DNA from: CAZGVV01 sp964529155
Lineage (GTDB): Bacteria; Pseudomonadota; Alphaproteobacteria; Rickettsiales; SXRF01
Assembly: GCA_964529155.1 (NCBI GenBank)
Contig: CAZGVV010000018.1
Location: 1 to 31,381 of the forward strand
Length of the DNA: 31,381 bases
Reading direction: 5' to 3'
The position numbers were made by a program, and so were the translations under genes. This document shows positions 25,501 through 31,349 of the stretch, one piece after another. The stretch's first letter is position 1; every line of letters starts with the position of its first letter. A model generated the notes under the pieces. It ran no database searches. It was not told where the DNA came from and saw nothing but the letters and a program-made list of their open reading frames with translations.

Positions 25501-25926
25501 ATTACCTGCCAGTAGTTCATCTGCTGCTAAATGCTGTGGGAGAAGGGCGTATTTAATCGGGCCAAAAAACGTGGCCTGCATGCCGAGCAGAAACAATGTC
25601 AGCATAAGAAACCAGATATTGCCAAGCATCAATCCGCAGGCGGCGGCGACCATGAGCCCGATTTCGGCGAGCTTGATGAGGCGAGACAAGAACGCGCGGT
25701 CATATTTATCCGCTAATTGCCCGGCCGTGGCGGAAAACAGGAAAAACGGTAGGATGAACAACCCCGCTGCCAGCGTTACCAATAGTTGTGCATTATCTCC
25801 GCTGGCTACGGCCAGACGGTAGGTGATGAGCATGACAAGCGCGTTTTTGAACAGATTGTCATTAAATGCGCCCAGAAATTGCGTGAGAAATAAAGGAAGA
25901 AAGCGGCGGGTAGTGAGAAGATACAT
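22522..25926 (-). CDS. aas: Three-domain LplT/PlsC/acyl-ACP ligase fusion (Aas-like lysophospholipid recycling)
   Basis: 1134 residues in three parts. Residues ~1-415 are an MFS transporter like LplT (FLGAFNDNLFKNALV near the N-terminus). Residues ~430-620 are a PlsC acyltransferase with the HX4D motif NHVSFLD at ~457 and FPEGRIT. Residues ~650-1130 are an AMP-forming acyl ligase with FTSGSEGTPKG near 800, GYGVTETAP and the hinge KGRVKRFAKIGGEMVS. The protein should flip lysophospholipid inward and re-acylate it using fatty acid activated on ACP. In enterobacteria LplT and Aas are separate; the single-chain form is known in other proteobacteria. It is divergent from the Fsr-like exporter. Confidence 0.93.
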   Translation of the reverse strand: MYLLTTRRFLPLFLTQFLGAFNDNLFKNALVMLITYRLAVASGDNAQLLVTLAAGLFILPFFLFSATAGQLADKYDRAFLSRLIKLAEIGLMVAAACGLMLGNIWFLMLTLFLLGMQATFFGPIKYALLPQHLAADELLAGNAYVEAGTFLAILAGTILGGLLILGNGGPLIVTLTLLAVAGAGYTASRFIPPAAAPDPTLRIQWNIITETLRILRFSRENKRVFRCILGISWFWLVGAVFFSQFPSYAKDIWHANASVVTLFLTMFSIGIGIGSVWCNRLLKGRVHSNYVPLAALGISFFTFDLCRLSIPLPGPELLDAWTFLSQPHAFHALLDLLSVAICGGLYIVPLYAIMQRESSEAHRARIIAANNVVNALFMVAAALATLLMLALSFSIPAVFATTAILNGLVAMYICRLLPDALLRSFIRIGLRCLYRLEIRGMEHYHAAGPHTLIIANHVSFLDPLLIAAALPEPVTFAVNTHIAKRWWIKPLLSLVNVFPLDPTNPLAAKSLIEALRENRKCMIFPEGRITTTGSLMKIYEGPAVIADKAGAQLLPIRIDGAERTPFSRLRGTQRLCWFPKITLTILPSCQLNIPEEIKGKHRRQRSALQLYDIMSRMMFESAHYRQPLFTSLLNARDIHGGKHIIVEDMARAPLTYRTFIAKTFVMGRMFHRAIGIESNVGLLLPNVTGNALSFFGLHAFGHVPAMLNFSAGPAQIVNACQAACVTSVITAHKFITMASLEPVVQALTEANIRVIYLEDFRAQLTLADKLYGLLATLAPRIPYACLPKPPADAPAVILFTSGSEGTPKGVVLSHANVQANRLQLAACVDFGPTDIVFNCLPMFHSFGLTAGTLLPLLSGIRTFFYPSPLHYRIIPEIIYDTNATMLFGTDTFLSGYARFAQPYDFHTIRYVFAGAEKLREETRKNYMERFGIRIFEGYGVTETAPVIAVNTPMYCKPGTVGRFIPSVEYHLEPVPGIEEGGQLWVRGPNIMLGYFKSDNPGVLQPPAEGWHDTGDVVAVDDTGYITIKGRVKRFAKIGGEMVSLAAVEAIAVKCWPEHMHAAISIPDAKKGEQIVLLTTHEEITRETLMPHFRTHGLTELALPRTVMWVKEVPMLGTGKIDYVRAKEMGMQSGS

Positions 25927-25997
25927 ACTATTCCTTTTGTAAGGTGGCTTATCCTAATGGCTTGTCTACGGCTTCGGAAGTGTATATTTTCACGCTC

Positions 25998-27188
25998 ATG
26001 CCTAAAAACACCCTTGCTACCACCCCCGCCGAGGAAAAAGCGGTCGTCACCGTATTGGTGGCGCTGAGCTTTTGTCATTTTCTCAATGATTTGATTCAGT
26101 CGTTGCTGCCGGCGATTTACCCTATTTTGAAAGACGCATTTCAGCTGAACTTTACGCAGATCGGGTTGATTACGCTGACCTACCAGCTTACTGCCTCACT
26201 CTTGCAACCCTTTGTAGGGCTGTATACCGATAAGCGCCCGCAGCCTTATTCGCTGCCGGTGGGTATGGGGTCGACATTGATCGGCCTGACCGTGTTGTCG
26301 CAGGCGGAGCATTTTGTCACGATATTGCTCGGTGCTGCATTGGTCGGGGCGGGGTCTTCGGTATTTCACCCTGAATCTTCGCGCATGGCGCGGGCGGCTT
26401 CGGGGGGGCGTCATGGGCTGGCGCAGTCGTTTTTTCAGGTGGGAGGAAATGTCGGGACATCGGTGGGGCCGTTGCTTGCCGCCTTTATCATCGTGCCACG
26501 CGGGCAGGGAAGCATCGCCTGGTTTTCGCTGGCGGCGTTGGTGGCGATTATGGTGCTGATACGGGTGGGGCGGTGGTACAAAGCGCATACGCTGACCCGG
26601 CCAAAGGCCGCTAAAACGCATAGGGTGCTTCCACGGCGCAAGGTGATTGGCGCGGTGGCGGTGTTGATGGCGCTGGTGTTTTCCAAGCATTTTTACCTGG
26701 CGAGCATCACCAGCTATTACATTTTTTACCTCATGCATACCTTTGATATGACGGTGCGGGCGGCGCAAATACATTTATTTATCTTTTTGGGTGCAGTGGC
26801 GGCCGGCACGTTGATCGGCGGGCCGATTGGCGACCGAATTGGCCGCAAATATGTGATTTGGTTCTCTATTCTTGGGGTGTTGCCGTTTACACTGGCGCTG
26901 CCCTACGCCAATGTATTTTGGACCACTACGTTGAGCGTTATCATCGGTCTGATTCTGGCCTCGGCGTTTTCAGCGATTATTGTCTATGCGCAAGAGCTTA
27001 TTCCCGGCAAAACCGGTATGGTGGCTGGGCTGTTTTTCGGATTTGCATTTGGCATGGGCGGGTTAGGCGCGGCGCTGCTTGGCGCGCTGATTGACGCAAC
27101 CGATATTACCTTTGTCTACCGTTTATGTTCCTTTTTACCGGCCATAGGCCTGCTTGCGGCCTTTTTGCCTAATACACGGAAACGATAA
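25998..27188 (+). CDS. fsr: Fosmidomycin-resistance-type MFS transporter
   Basis: MFS exporter of about 396 residues and twelve transmembrane segments. The N-terminal signature CHFLNDLIQSLLPAIYP, the loop GLYTDKRPQPYSLPVGM and SSVFHPESSRMARAASGG with GLAQSFFQVGGNVG are characteristic of the Fsr family. The ATG at 25998 (MPKNTLATT) is chosen; a GTG at 25944 would add 18 residues lying in the divergent promoter region. The natural substrate is not known; fosmidomycin export is the phenotype for which the family is named. Confidence 0.9.
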   Translation: MPKNTLATTPAEEKAVVTVLVALSFCHFLNDLIQSLLPAIYPILKDAFQLNFTQIGLITLTYQLTASLLQPFVGLYTDKRPQPYSLPVGMGSTLIGLTVLSQAEHFVTILLGAALVGAGSSVFHPESSRMARAASGGRHGLAQSFFQVGGNVGTSVGPLLAAFIIVPRGQGSIAWFSLAALVAIMVLIRVGRWYKAHTLTRPKAAKTHRVLPRRKVIGAVAVLMALVFSKHFYLASITSYYIFYLMHTFDMTVRAAQIHLFIFLGAVAAGTLIGGPIGDRIGRKYVIWFSILGVLPFTLALPYANVFWTTTLSVIIGLILASAFSAIIVYAQELIPGKTGMVAGLFFGFAFGMGGLGAALLGALIDATDITFVYRLCSFLPAIGLLAAFLPNTRKR

Positions 27189-27201
27189 GCCGGTCATCTT
27201 C

Positions 27202-27247
27202 CTGTCATAAAAGCTTAACTTGTGAGGCTGGCTGTTGTTGTGGCATA
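27202..27247 (+). promoter_or_regulatory. Upstream motif 1: CTGTCATAAAA followed by GTGGCATA
   Basis: CTGTCATAAAA at 27202-27212 and GTGGCATA at 27240-27247 precede the gene starting at 27268. The same two words with 26-27 bases between them recur before the next gene. CATAGT at 27244-27249 could be a -10 with TTGTGA as -35. The first seven bases equal a PhoB half-site, but the second half-site is poor here. Confidence 0.35.
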
Positions 27248-27267
27248 GTGTATATAAGGAGAACTAT

Positions 27268-27753
27268 ATGGTAAAAGAAACGTCAATACGGTTCAATCGG
27301 GCCGCGCGCTGGTTCGGAATTGGCGCGGTAGTGGGCGGTCTTTTAATTGCCGCTGTCACCGTTGCGGCGTTAAGTGCTGGTGGAGGATTGGGTGGTGCTT
27401 TAGCAGTGCTGTCAAATATGGCGGGAATGTGGCATTCCACCCAAGTGCTGACCTTTGGTTTAGGGGCTATGTGCGTTGGCGGGTTTGTCGGCGCGATGGC
27501 CGGGGCGATGACGGCAGACGGCGAAATCAAGCGGGTAAATGACGCAGAAAAACGGGACGTAATGCTGGCGCAAGCACAGGCGCGCCGCGAACAAGCACAG
27601 GGACAATCAGAGAAGCTTGAATTGGCGAATATGATGAATCAGGCGAATATACAAGCGCAAAGCTACGGTCTTCCTGCATCCGGCGTGACGTCCAATCTTC
27701 CGATTGGTTTTGGAAAACAACAGGTTGGGCCAGGTGGCACGCTGGGTGCATGA
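27268..27753 (+). CDS. Small membrane protein with coiled-coil tail, unknown
   Basis: 161 residues from the ATG at 27268, which follows a strong AAGGAG by six bases. Two Gly/Ala-rich hydrophobic segments (about 13-35 and 55-85, with AVVGGLLIAAVTVAALSAGGG and GGFVGAMAGAMTADG) are followed by a charged Gln-rich helix (EKRDVMLAQAQARREQAQGQ) likely to form a coiled coil, then a Gly/Pro-rich tail. I do not recognise the family. It is the first of three consecutive unknown genes of similar composition. Confidence 0.72.
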   Translation: MVKETSIRFNRAARWFGIGAVVGGLLIAAVTVAALSAGGGLGGALAVLSNMAGMWHSTQVLTFGLGAMCVGGFVGAMAGAMTADGEIKRVNDAEKRDVMLAQAQARREQAQGQSEKLELANMMNQANIQAQSYGLPASGVTSNLPIGFGKQQVGPGGTLGA

Positions 27754-27798
27754 CTGTCATAAAAACTTCATTTTGCTGAAGCAGCTATGCGTGGCATA
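27754..27798 (+). promoter_or_regulatory. Upstream motif 2: CTGTCATAAAA followed by GTGGCATA
   Basis: Second copy of the motif before 27268, at 27754-27764 and 27791-27798, beginning directly after the preceding stop codon. Here CTGTCAT is followed at the PhoB spacing of 11 by ACTTCAT (4 of 7 bases match the half-site consensus). A -10-like CATAAT at 27795-27800 would overlap the candidate ATG at 27799. Confidence 0.3.
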
Positions 27799-28476
27799 AT
27801 GGCAACAAGAATAAAAAAGACTACTTACGTTACAGTGNNNNNNNNNNTCGAAGTAACCACAGGAAAAGCAGTAAACGGCGCGGCCAAGGGTGGTTTCCTG
27901 GGCGCGATTACCGGTGTGCTCGCTGGTGCAGCGATAGGAGCTCTTGGAATAGTAGCGCTATGGCCATTATCAGTGCCTGTTGCAATTGGAGGGGCGGCAG
28001 CTGGTTATTTGGGCCTTTTTGGGGCAACAGCAGCAGGAACAGCAGGAGCAGCATTTATAGGCACTGGGGTTGCTTCTGCAATTGGGATATTAGCAGCGGT
28101 AGGTGCTGTTATAGGAGCTTCAACTGGTTTAACATTTGGCGCTGGTGCCGGTGCGGGGCTTGGCGCAGTCAGCGGTGCGCTTTCGGGTGCGGAGCGGGCG
28201 GCAGAACGCAGTGCGAAACTGGCATTGGCCAAAGAACGCATCAAAGGTGGCTTTAAAAACGAAATTTCCAACGCCCAGGTGGCAGCGGTGAACCAGGTAG
28301 GCACAGACCTTTATCTGCAAGGCCGCCAGGATGTGATTGATCAGATGATGAGCGCACAAGCGGCTGCTCCTCAGCCTGAAAAGAAATTCGTAGGCAATTG
28401 CTGCGGCACTGAACCCCGTACGCACCAACAAGTGGTAGCGGACACGATGGCTCAGGGTCCGGCGCATATTGGATAG
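27799..28476 (+). CDS. Glycine-zipper-rich membrane protein, unknown, internal N gap
   Basis: About 225 residues. The N-terminus MATRIKKTTYVTV ends at the N run 27838-27847; the frame agrees on both sides if the gap is 1 modulo 3. Residues ~30-135 are almost wholly Gly/Ala/Ile with repeated GxxxG spacings (GAAIGALGIVAL, AGYLGLFGATAAG, GAGAGAGLGAVSGAL), the pattern of glycine-zipper membrane-inserting proteins. A charged C-terminal third follows with a CC pair (VGNCCGTEPR). No family is recognised. The start is uncertain (27787 or 27799; weak ribosome binding site). It may be a partner of the flanking unknowns. Confidence 0.65.
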   Translation: MATRIKKTTYVTVXXXXEVTTGKAVNGAAKGGFLGAITGVLAGAAIGALGIVALWPLSVPVAIGGAAAGYLGLFGATAAGTAGAAFIGTGVASAIGILAAVGAVIGASTGLTFGAGAGAGLGAVSGALSGAERAAERSAKLALAKERIKGGFKNEISNAQVAAVNQVGTDLYLQGRQDVIDQMMSAQAAAPQPEKKFVGNCCGTEPRTHQQVVADTMAQGPAHIG

Positions 28477-28505
28477 TGAAATATACATAATTATAGGTTA
28501 AGTTT

Positions 28506-29324
28506 ATGGTCGCAGATCCTCGTATTCCTCCTCCAGCTTCTGGTGGGCCGGTTTTAATACCAACACCAACGCCTTCTGCAAAGGATGCGTTACGTAAAAA
28601 TGCCGGTTGGCGCGGAAAGCTTCCTTTTGTAAGTGAAGAATATCTTCAGCATGCCGTTGACATAACAGATGCGAAAAAAAACCATACAATTGATATAAGA
28701 AATGCAACCCAAGATTATGGTTTAAAAAAAGTTGAACAAGGCTTTGCGCATGATTTGGCAAAAGTCGAAGGCGCGAATAAGATTAAGTTCAAAAAACATA
28801 TGTCTTTCCTGGAATCAGGTGGCCGTTCGGGGCAAGTAAAACGCGCTGGCCAATATATTGCAGGCCATGCTTCTGCAGCTGCTAATGCCCCCAAAGCCAT
28901 GATGGGAAAATTCGGTAAATACGCACTGATCGGTGGGCTTGGGCTTGGGGCGATTTCGGTTGCCGCCAATTTCCTGGGCAAAGGCAAAGCCAGCAATGCC
29001 GCCAGCGTCGAGTTGGATGCATTGAACGAAATTCGTGAAGAAAGCGCCGCCGAGCAGCAGGCCATAAACGCCGCGATGCAAACGCAGCTTGCGTCTGCTC
29101 CGGCAGCCGTGGACCCCGTGGCACAAACCGCCCCGGACACCATCCCGATGGAATCTGCTACGCCAACCANNNNNNNNNNGCTTGGCCCACAAACAGCGCG
29201 CGTGCTTGGCAAAGGCGGTGATGCCATGTCACAGCCCGTGCCGAATATGTCCTTCACCGACGCCGCCGAAGCAGCGAAAATGAACAAAGCACCCGGCATG
29301 CAGCTTGGTTTGGGTGCAGCGTAA
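28506..29324 (+). CDS. Unknown protein with one hydrophobic segment, internal N gap
   Basis: About 272 residues. A Pro-rich N-terminus (RIPPPASGGPVLIPTPTPSA) leads to a charged helical region (~50-110), one Gly-rich hydrophobic segment (KYALIGGLGLGAISVAANFLG) and a disordered Ala/Pro-rich tail. The N run 29170-29179 lies in that tail; frame is kept if the gap is 1 modulo 3. The tail's last part (MSFTDAAEAAKMNKAPG) is in a plausible frame. No family is recognised. The proline-rich start with a single membrane segment would suit a protein anchored by its middle. AGGTTAAG precedes the ATG by a few bases. Confidence 0.7.
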   Translation: MVADPRIPPPASGGPVLIPTPTPSAKDALRKNAGWRGKLPFVSEEYLQHAVDITDAKKNHTIDIRNATQDYGLKKVEQGFAHDLAKVEGANKIKFKKHMSFLESGGRSGQVKRAGQYIAGHASAAANAPKAMMGKFGKYALIGGLGLGAISVAANFLGKGKASNAASVELDALNEIREESAAEQQAINAAMQTQLASAPAAVDPVAQTAPDTIPMESATPTXXXXLGPQTARVLGKGGDAMSQPVPNMSFTDAAEAAKMNKAPGMQLGLGAA

Positions 29325-29376
29325 GCCGTTTTTGACGGCCATTCCCCGATAAAGTGATTGAAATCCTTAAGCCCGT

Positions 29377-29394
29377 GGCTTATATGGGTAAGCC
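29377..29394. promoter_or_regulatory. Inverted repeat GGCTTA-N6-TAAGCC before the CsoR-like gene
   Basis: A perfect 6-base inverted repeat with a 6-base GC-containing spacer (TATGGG) ends 18 bases before the chosen ATG of the regulator. Autoregulatory operators in this family are short inverted repeats with G-rich centres, so it is a candidate operator; chance is possible at this length. Confidence 0.3.
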
Positions 29395-29412
29395 TTGACT
29401 CAAAAGGCGGCC

Positions 29413-29727
29413 ATGAAAAAAGCGAAAAAAGACAAGTACGAACGCATCGATCAGCCCGAACCAGAACGCGCCGATCACAGCACGCATATCAAGCGCCTGA
29501 ACCGCGTCGTGGGGCAGATTGAGGGCGTGCAAAACATGCTGCGTAACGGGCGTGATGTGGACGCAGTGCTCATGCAACTCAAAGCCGCGCAAGCCGCACT
29601 CAAATCAGCGGAGCGGCAATTGCTGGAGCATTATCTGGACGTCGCGGTGGACGAGATCGCCATGGGCGGACGCAAAACGCGCGATCGTACCATCGCCGAA
29701 TTGATAGAATTATACCGGCCCATCTAG
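29413..29727 (+). CDS. CsoR/FrmR/RcnR-family transcriptional regulator lacking sensor cysteines
   Basis: 104 residues from the ATG at 29413 (AAGG five bases upstream); a TTG at 29395 would add six. The family fold is clear: HSTHIKRLNRVVGQIEGVQNML, then VLMQLKAAQAALKSAERQLLEHYLD. In CsoR and FrmR a Cys lies at the start of helix 2 (GRYC-type) and another after the LL-x-HL motif; here these read GRDVD and YLDVAVD, so no Cys is present in the protein, while the helix-2 His (LLEHYL) stays. A changed or lost metal/aldehyde-sensing function is implied. No transporter or dehydrogenase target gene is adjacent. An ~30-residue charged N-terminal extension precedes the domain. Confidence 0.88.
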   Translation: MKKAKKDKYERIDQPEPERADHSTHIKRLNRVVGQIEGVQNMLRNGRDVDAVLMQLKAAQAALKSAERQLLEHYLDVAVDEIAMGGRKTRDRTIAELIELYRPI

Positions 29728-29752
29728 CCGGTATTACGCTGGGAAAACCAGC
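29712..29752 (+). terminator. Two hairpins after the CsoR-like gene (weak terminator candidate)
   Basis: ATACCGGC/GCCGGTAT (29712-29719 with 29727-29734, loop of seven) spans the stop codon, and GCTGG/CCAGC (29738-29742 with 29748-29752, GAAAA-type loop) follows directly before the tRNA. Neither has a T-tract, so they may be processing or pausing structures rather than an intrinsic terminator. Confidence 0.35.
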
Positions 29753-29756
29753 ATGC

Positions 29757-29846
29757 GGAGGGGTGGCCGAGTGGTCTAAGGCGCACGCCTGGAAAGTGTG
29801 TATACGGGAAACTGTATCGTGAGTTCGAATCTCATCCTCTCCGCCA
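29757..29846 (+). tRNA. tRNA-Ser(GGA)
   Basis: A 90-base class II tRNA with encoded CCA. The acceptor stem pairs GGAGGGG (29757-29763) with CCTCTCC (29836-29842), with one G-U pair, followed by G-CCA. The anticodon loop CTGGAAA has GGA at 29791-29793 and the stem CACGC/GTGTG. A long variable arm (TATACGGGAAACTGTA region) and the T-loop TTCGAAT are present. It reads serine codons UCC/UCU. Confidence 0.97.
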
Positions 29847-30221
29847 TTTAATGATTCAATGACATCCAGTAAATTCCAAAATATATAGATATATCAGTAT
29901 AATTTACTGATTACGCCTCCNNNNNNNNNNATTTTGATACGAAAAAACAACCGTTGGTTATTCCAAAATCATTATAATACAAATAGATACGCTCGATATT
30001 GTTTATGAGTGATTTCATAAAAATCGCCAATTGGTGGTTTTATTTTCATTAGAGAGAGAAAATTACTTCCAAGTAAATTCAGCAACTTGCTGATTTAGCT
30101 GGCAGAGAGCTAGTGCAAAGGCACAGAGACAGAGAACATTTCGTGGTGAGAACCCTCTGCATAGCAATTTAAAGATACAAAAGTATCTCTGCGATCGGAG
30201 TACAGGGTAGTAATGGCAAGC
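29847..30221. other. Non-coding stretch after tRNA-Ser with inverted repeats and an N gap
   Basis: 375 bases with no credible gene and AT-richer than the left neighbour. Contents: an inverted repeat CAGTAAATT/AATTTACTG (29867-29875 and 29901-29909), the N run 29921-29930, an odd palindrome CAGCAACTTGCTG (30080-30092) and a hairpin AGATAC/GTATCT (30172-30187). These could be remnants of a mobile element beside the tRNA or regulatory DNA of the islet; no function can be assigned. Confidence 0.6.
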
Positions 30222-30238
30222 TTATGTGGATGCTTGCC
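30215..30238 (-). other. Hairpin at the end of the small membrane-protein gene pair
   Basis: GGCAAGC/GCTTGCC (30215-30221 and 30232-30238) with a 10-base loop spans the stop codon of the minus-strand gene. No T-run follows on the minus strand, so intrinsic termination is doubtful; an RNA-stabilising 3' structure is possible. Confidence 0.35.
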
Positions 30239-30632
30239 TAGATGATGGTCGCACAAGCACAATGCCAGCAAGTACCAAGCAAATAGTAGTAATGCCGCCC
30301 GTTATGTAGTCGCTAAAAAAGTTATGGGGATAATCAGGAAGTGATTTTGTAATTTCTGGCGAAGCTTCCATACAAATAATAGTAAGAACACAGAAGATGT
30401 TAAATCCTGCGCCAGCCAACAATGTTATTCCCAATGGAGTTTTGCAGTTTTTAAACCCGCTTGTGGCCATAGCCGCCAATAAGGCTATCAATCCTAAAAC
30501 TCCAAATATCGCCATGATTCCAAGTTTCATAGCGATTGTGGAAGTAGGCATAAAAGTGAACGACAAAAGGTTCGCCGTATAAACGAAGAAGCCTCCAATA
30601 GCGTATAGAACGATTCCTAATATTCTGGCCAT
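30222..30632 (-). CDS. Small four-helix membrane protein, unknown
   Basis: 136 residues with four hydrophobic segments (about 4-24, 35-57, 67-88 and 110-128) and a short polar tail. Two cysteine-containing helices (FKNCKTPLG, FNIFCVLTIICM) are noted but no family is recognised. It starts four bases after the stop of the upstream gene on the same strand, so the two form an operon. The pair lies between tRNA-Ser and a decayed tRNA 3' end, in DNA richer in A+T than the neighbours. Confidence 0.72.
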   Translation of the reverse strand: MARILGIVLYAIGGFFVYTANLLSFTFMPTSTIAMKLGIMAIFGVLGLIALLAAMATSGFKNCKTPLGITLLAGAGFNIFCVLTIICMEASPEITKSLPDYPHNFFSDYITGGITTICLVLAGIVLVRPSSRQAST

Positions 30633-30636
30633 TGTT

Positions 30637-31023
30637 CTATTCTTTTACGGCAGTGAAAAACGCATTAGCTTTAGGCCGGAAAAGAAAAAATGCGAGAATT
30701 GCAAATATAATAATTCCAGGAATCATCATTACTTTCACAGGGGATGTAGCGATTCCAATTGTGAAACCAATAATGCTCCATCCGACATATAGCATTCTTG
30801 CCCAATTTTTTCCTTTAAGCATTCCGATGCCGCTGATTAGTGTAATCGCTAGTCCCAAATAGATCATTCCATATTGCACTGAAAGTGGAAGCGGGCTTTG
30901 ACTCATTAATTCCATGGCTTTGGGATTATTCATTTGACCGGTAAGAAGCGGGATTACAGAAAATCCACCCATTACGATTAATATCCAACAAATGACAGTT
31001 ACTGATTTTGGTCTGGATTTCAT
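30637..31023 (-). CDS. Small membrane protein, unknown
   Basis: 128 residues beginning MKSRPKSVTVICWILIVMGG, with about four hydrophobic segments (9-28, 50-68, 75-95, 98-115). This N-terminal pattern (basic RP-x-S-V start followed by a long helix) occurs in small uncharacterised membrane proteins of proteobacteria, but I cannot name a family with certainty. GGGGG lies six bases before the ATG at 31023. An 18-base perfect palindrome lies about 90 bases upstream of the start and could be an operator or the tail of a terminator. Confidence 0.72.
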   Translation of the reverse strand: MKSRPKSVTVICWILIVMGGFSVIPLLTGQMNNPKAMELMSQSPLPLSVQYGMIYLGLAITLISGIGMLKGKNWARMLYVGWSIIGFTIGIATSPVKVMMIPGIIIFAILAFFLFRPKANAFFTAVKE

Positions 31024-31114
31024 ATGCTGCCCCCATAATAATTAGCTGATAATCCTCGACAAATAGCATCACCTTTTATTGACTTCAACCATTCAGTTCA
31101 TTTTCATTCAAACT

Positions 31115-31132
31115 AACAGCAAATTTGCTGTT
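31115..31132. repeat. 18-base perfect palindrome AACAGCAAATTTGCTGTT
   Basis: A perfect dyad with no spacer, about 90 bases upstream of the small membrane-protein operon. Its core CAGCAA/TTGCTG recurs at 30080-30092 on the other side of the operon. A protein-binding site is more likely than a hairpin because there is no loop, though TTTTCTCTTT follows on the plus strand. Confidence 0.6.
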
Positions 31133-31175
31133 TTCTCTTTAAAAAACGGCGGATTTACTATACTGAGAACACGCT

Positions 31176-31201
31176 CGGTAGCAATCCTCCCCTCCGCCAT
31201 T
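31176..31201 (+). other. Decayed tRNA 3'-end fragment, possible attachment-site remnant
   Basis: CTCCGCCATT (31192-31201) repeats the 3' end of the tRNA-Ser gene and its flank (29839-29848). Upstream bases (AATCCTCCCCTCCGCCA) also look like a tRNA T-stem/acceptor end; CCCCTCC would pair perfectly with the tRNA-Ser 5' acceptor strand GGAGGGG. The T-loop is degenerate (TAGCAAT instead of TTCGAAT). No full tRNA can be folded here. Confidence 0.45.
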
Positions 31202-31349
31202 AACTGAAAGACAAGCGTTCTACACTCGGTAACGGTTGCCCCGCAAAAGCCCAGTCTGTGTGGTGTTTTTCCATGACTTTATCCTGACTTTCCCACCCCT
31301 AAAACAGCCCGTTTTTTCTAAAGTACGCCGCTATATCGCTCTCAGTTAT

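Noticed and set aside
26196..26774. 192-residue minus-strand open frame, Arg/His/Pro-rich
   Set aside because: Lies inside the clear Fsr-type transporter gene; composition is typical of an antisense shadow.
28715..29299. 194-residue minus-strand open frame with an Ala/Ser-rich product
   Set aside because: Mirror of the plus-strand Ala/Pro-rich gene; low-complexity GC-rich sequence often leaves the opposite strand open. The plus-strand gene has a plausible ribosome binding site and fits the neighbouring run.
31209..31283. 24-codon minus-strand ORF starting MEKHHTDWAFAG
   Set aside because: Too short, no ribosome binding site of note and no recognisable sequence.
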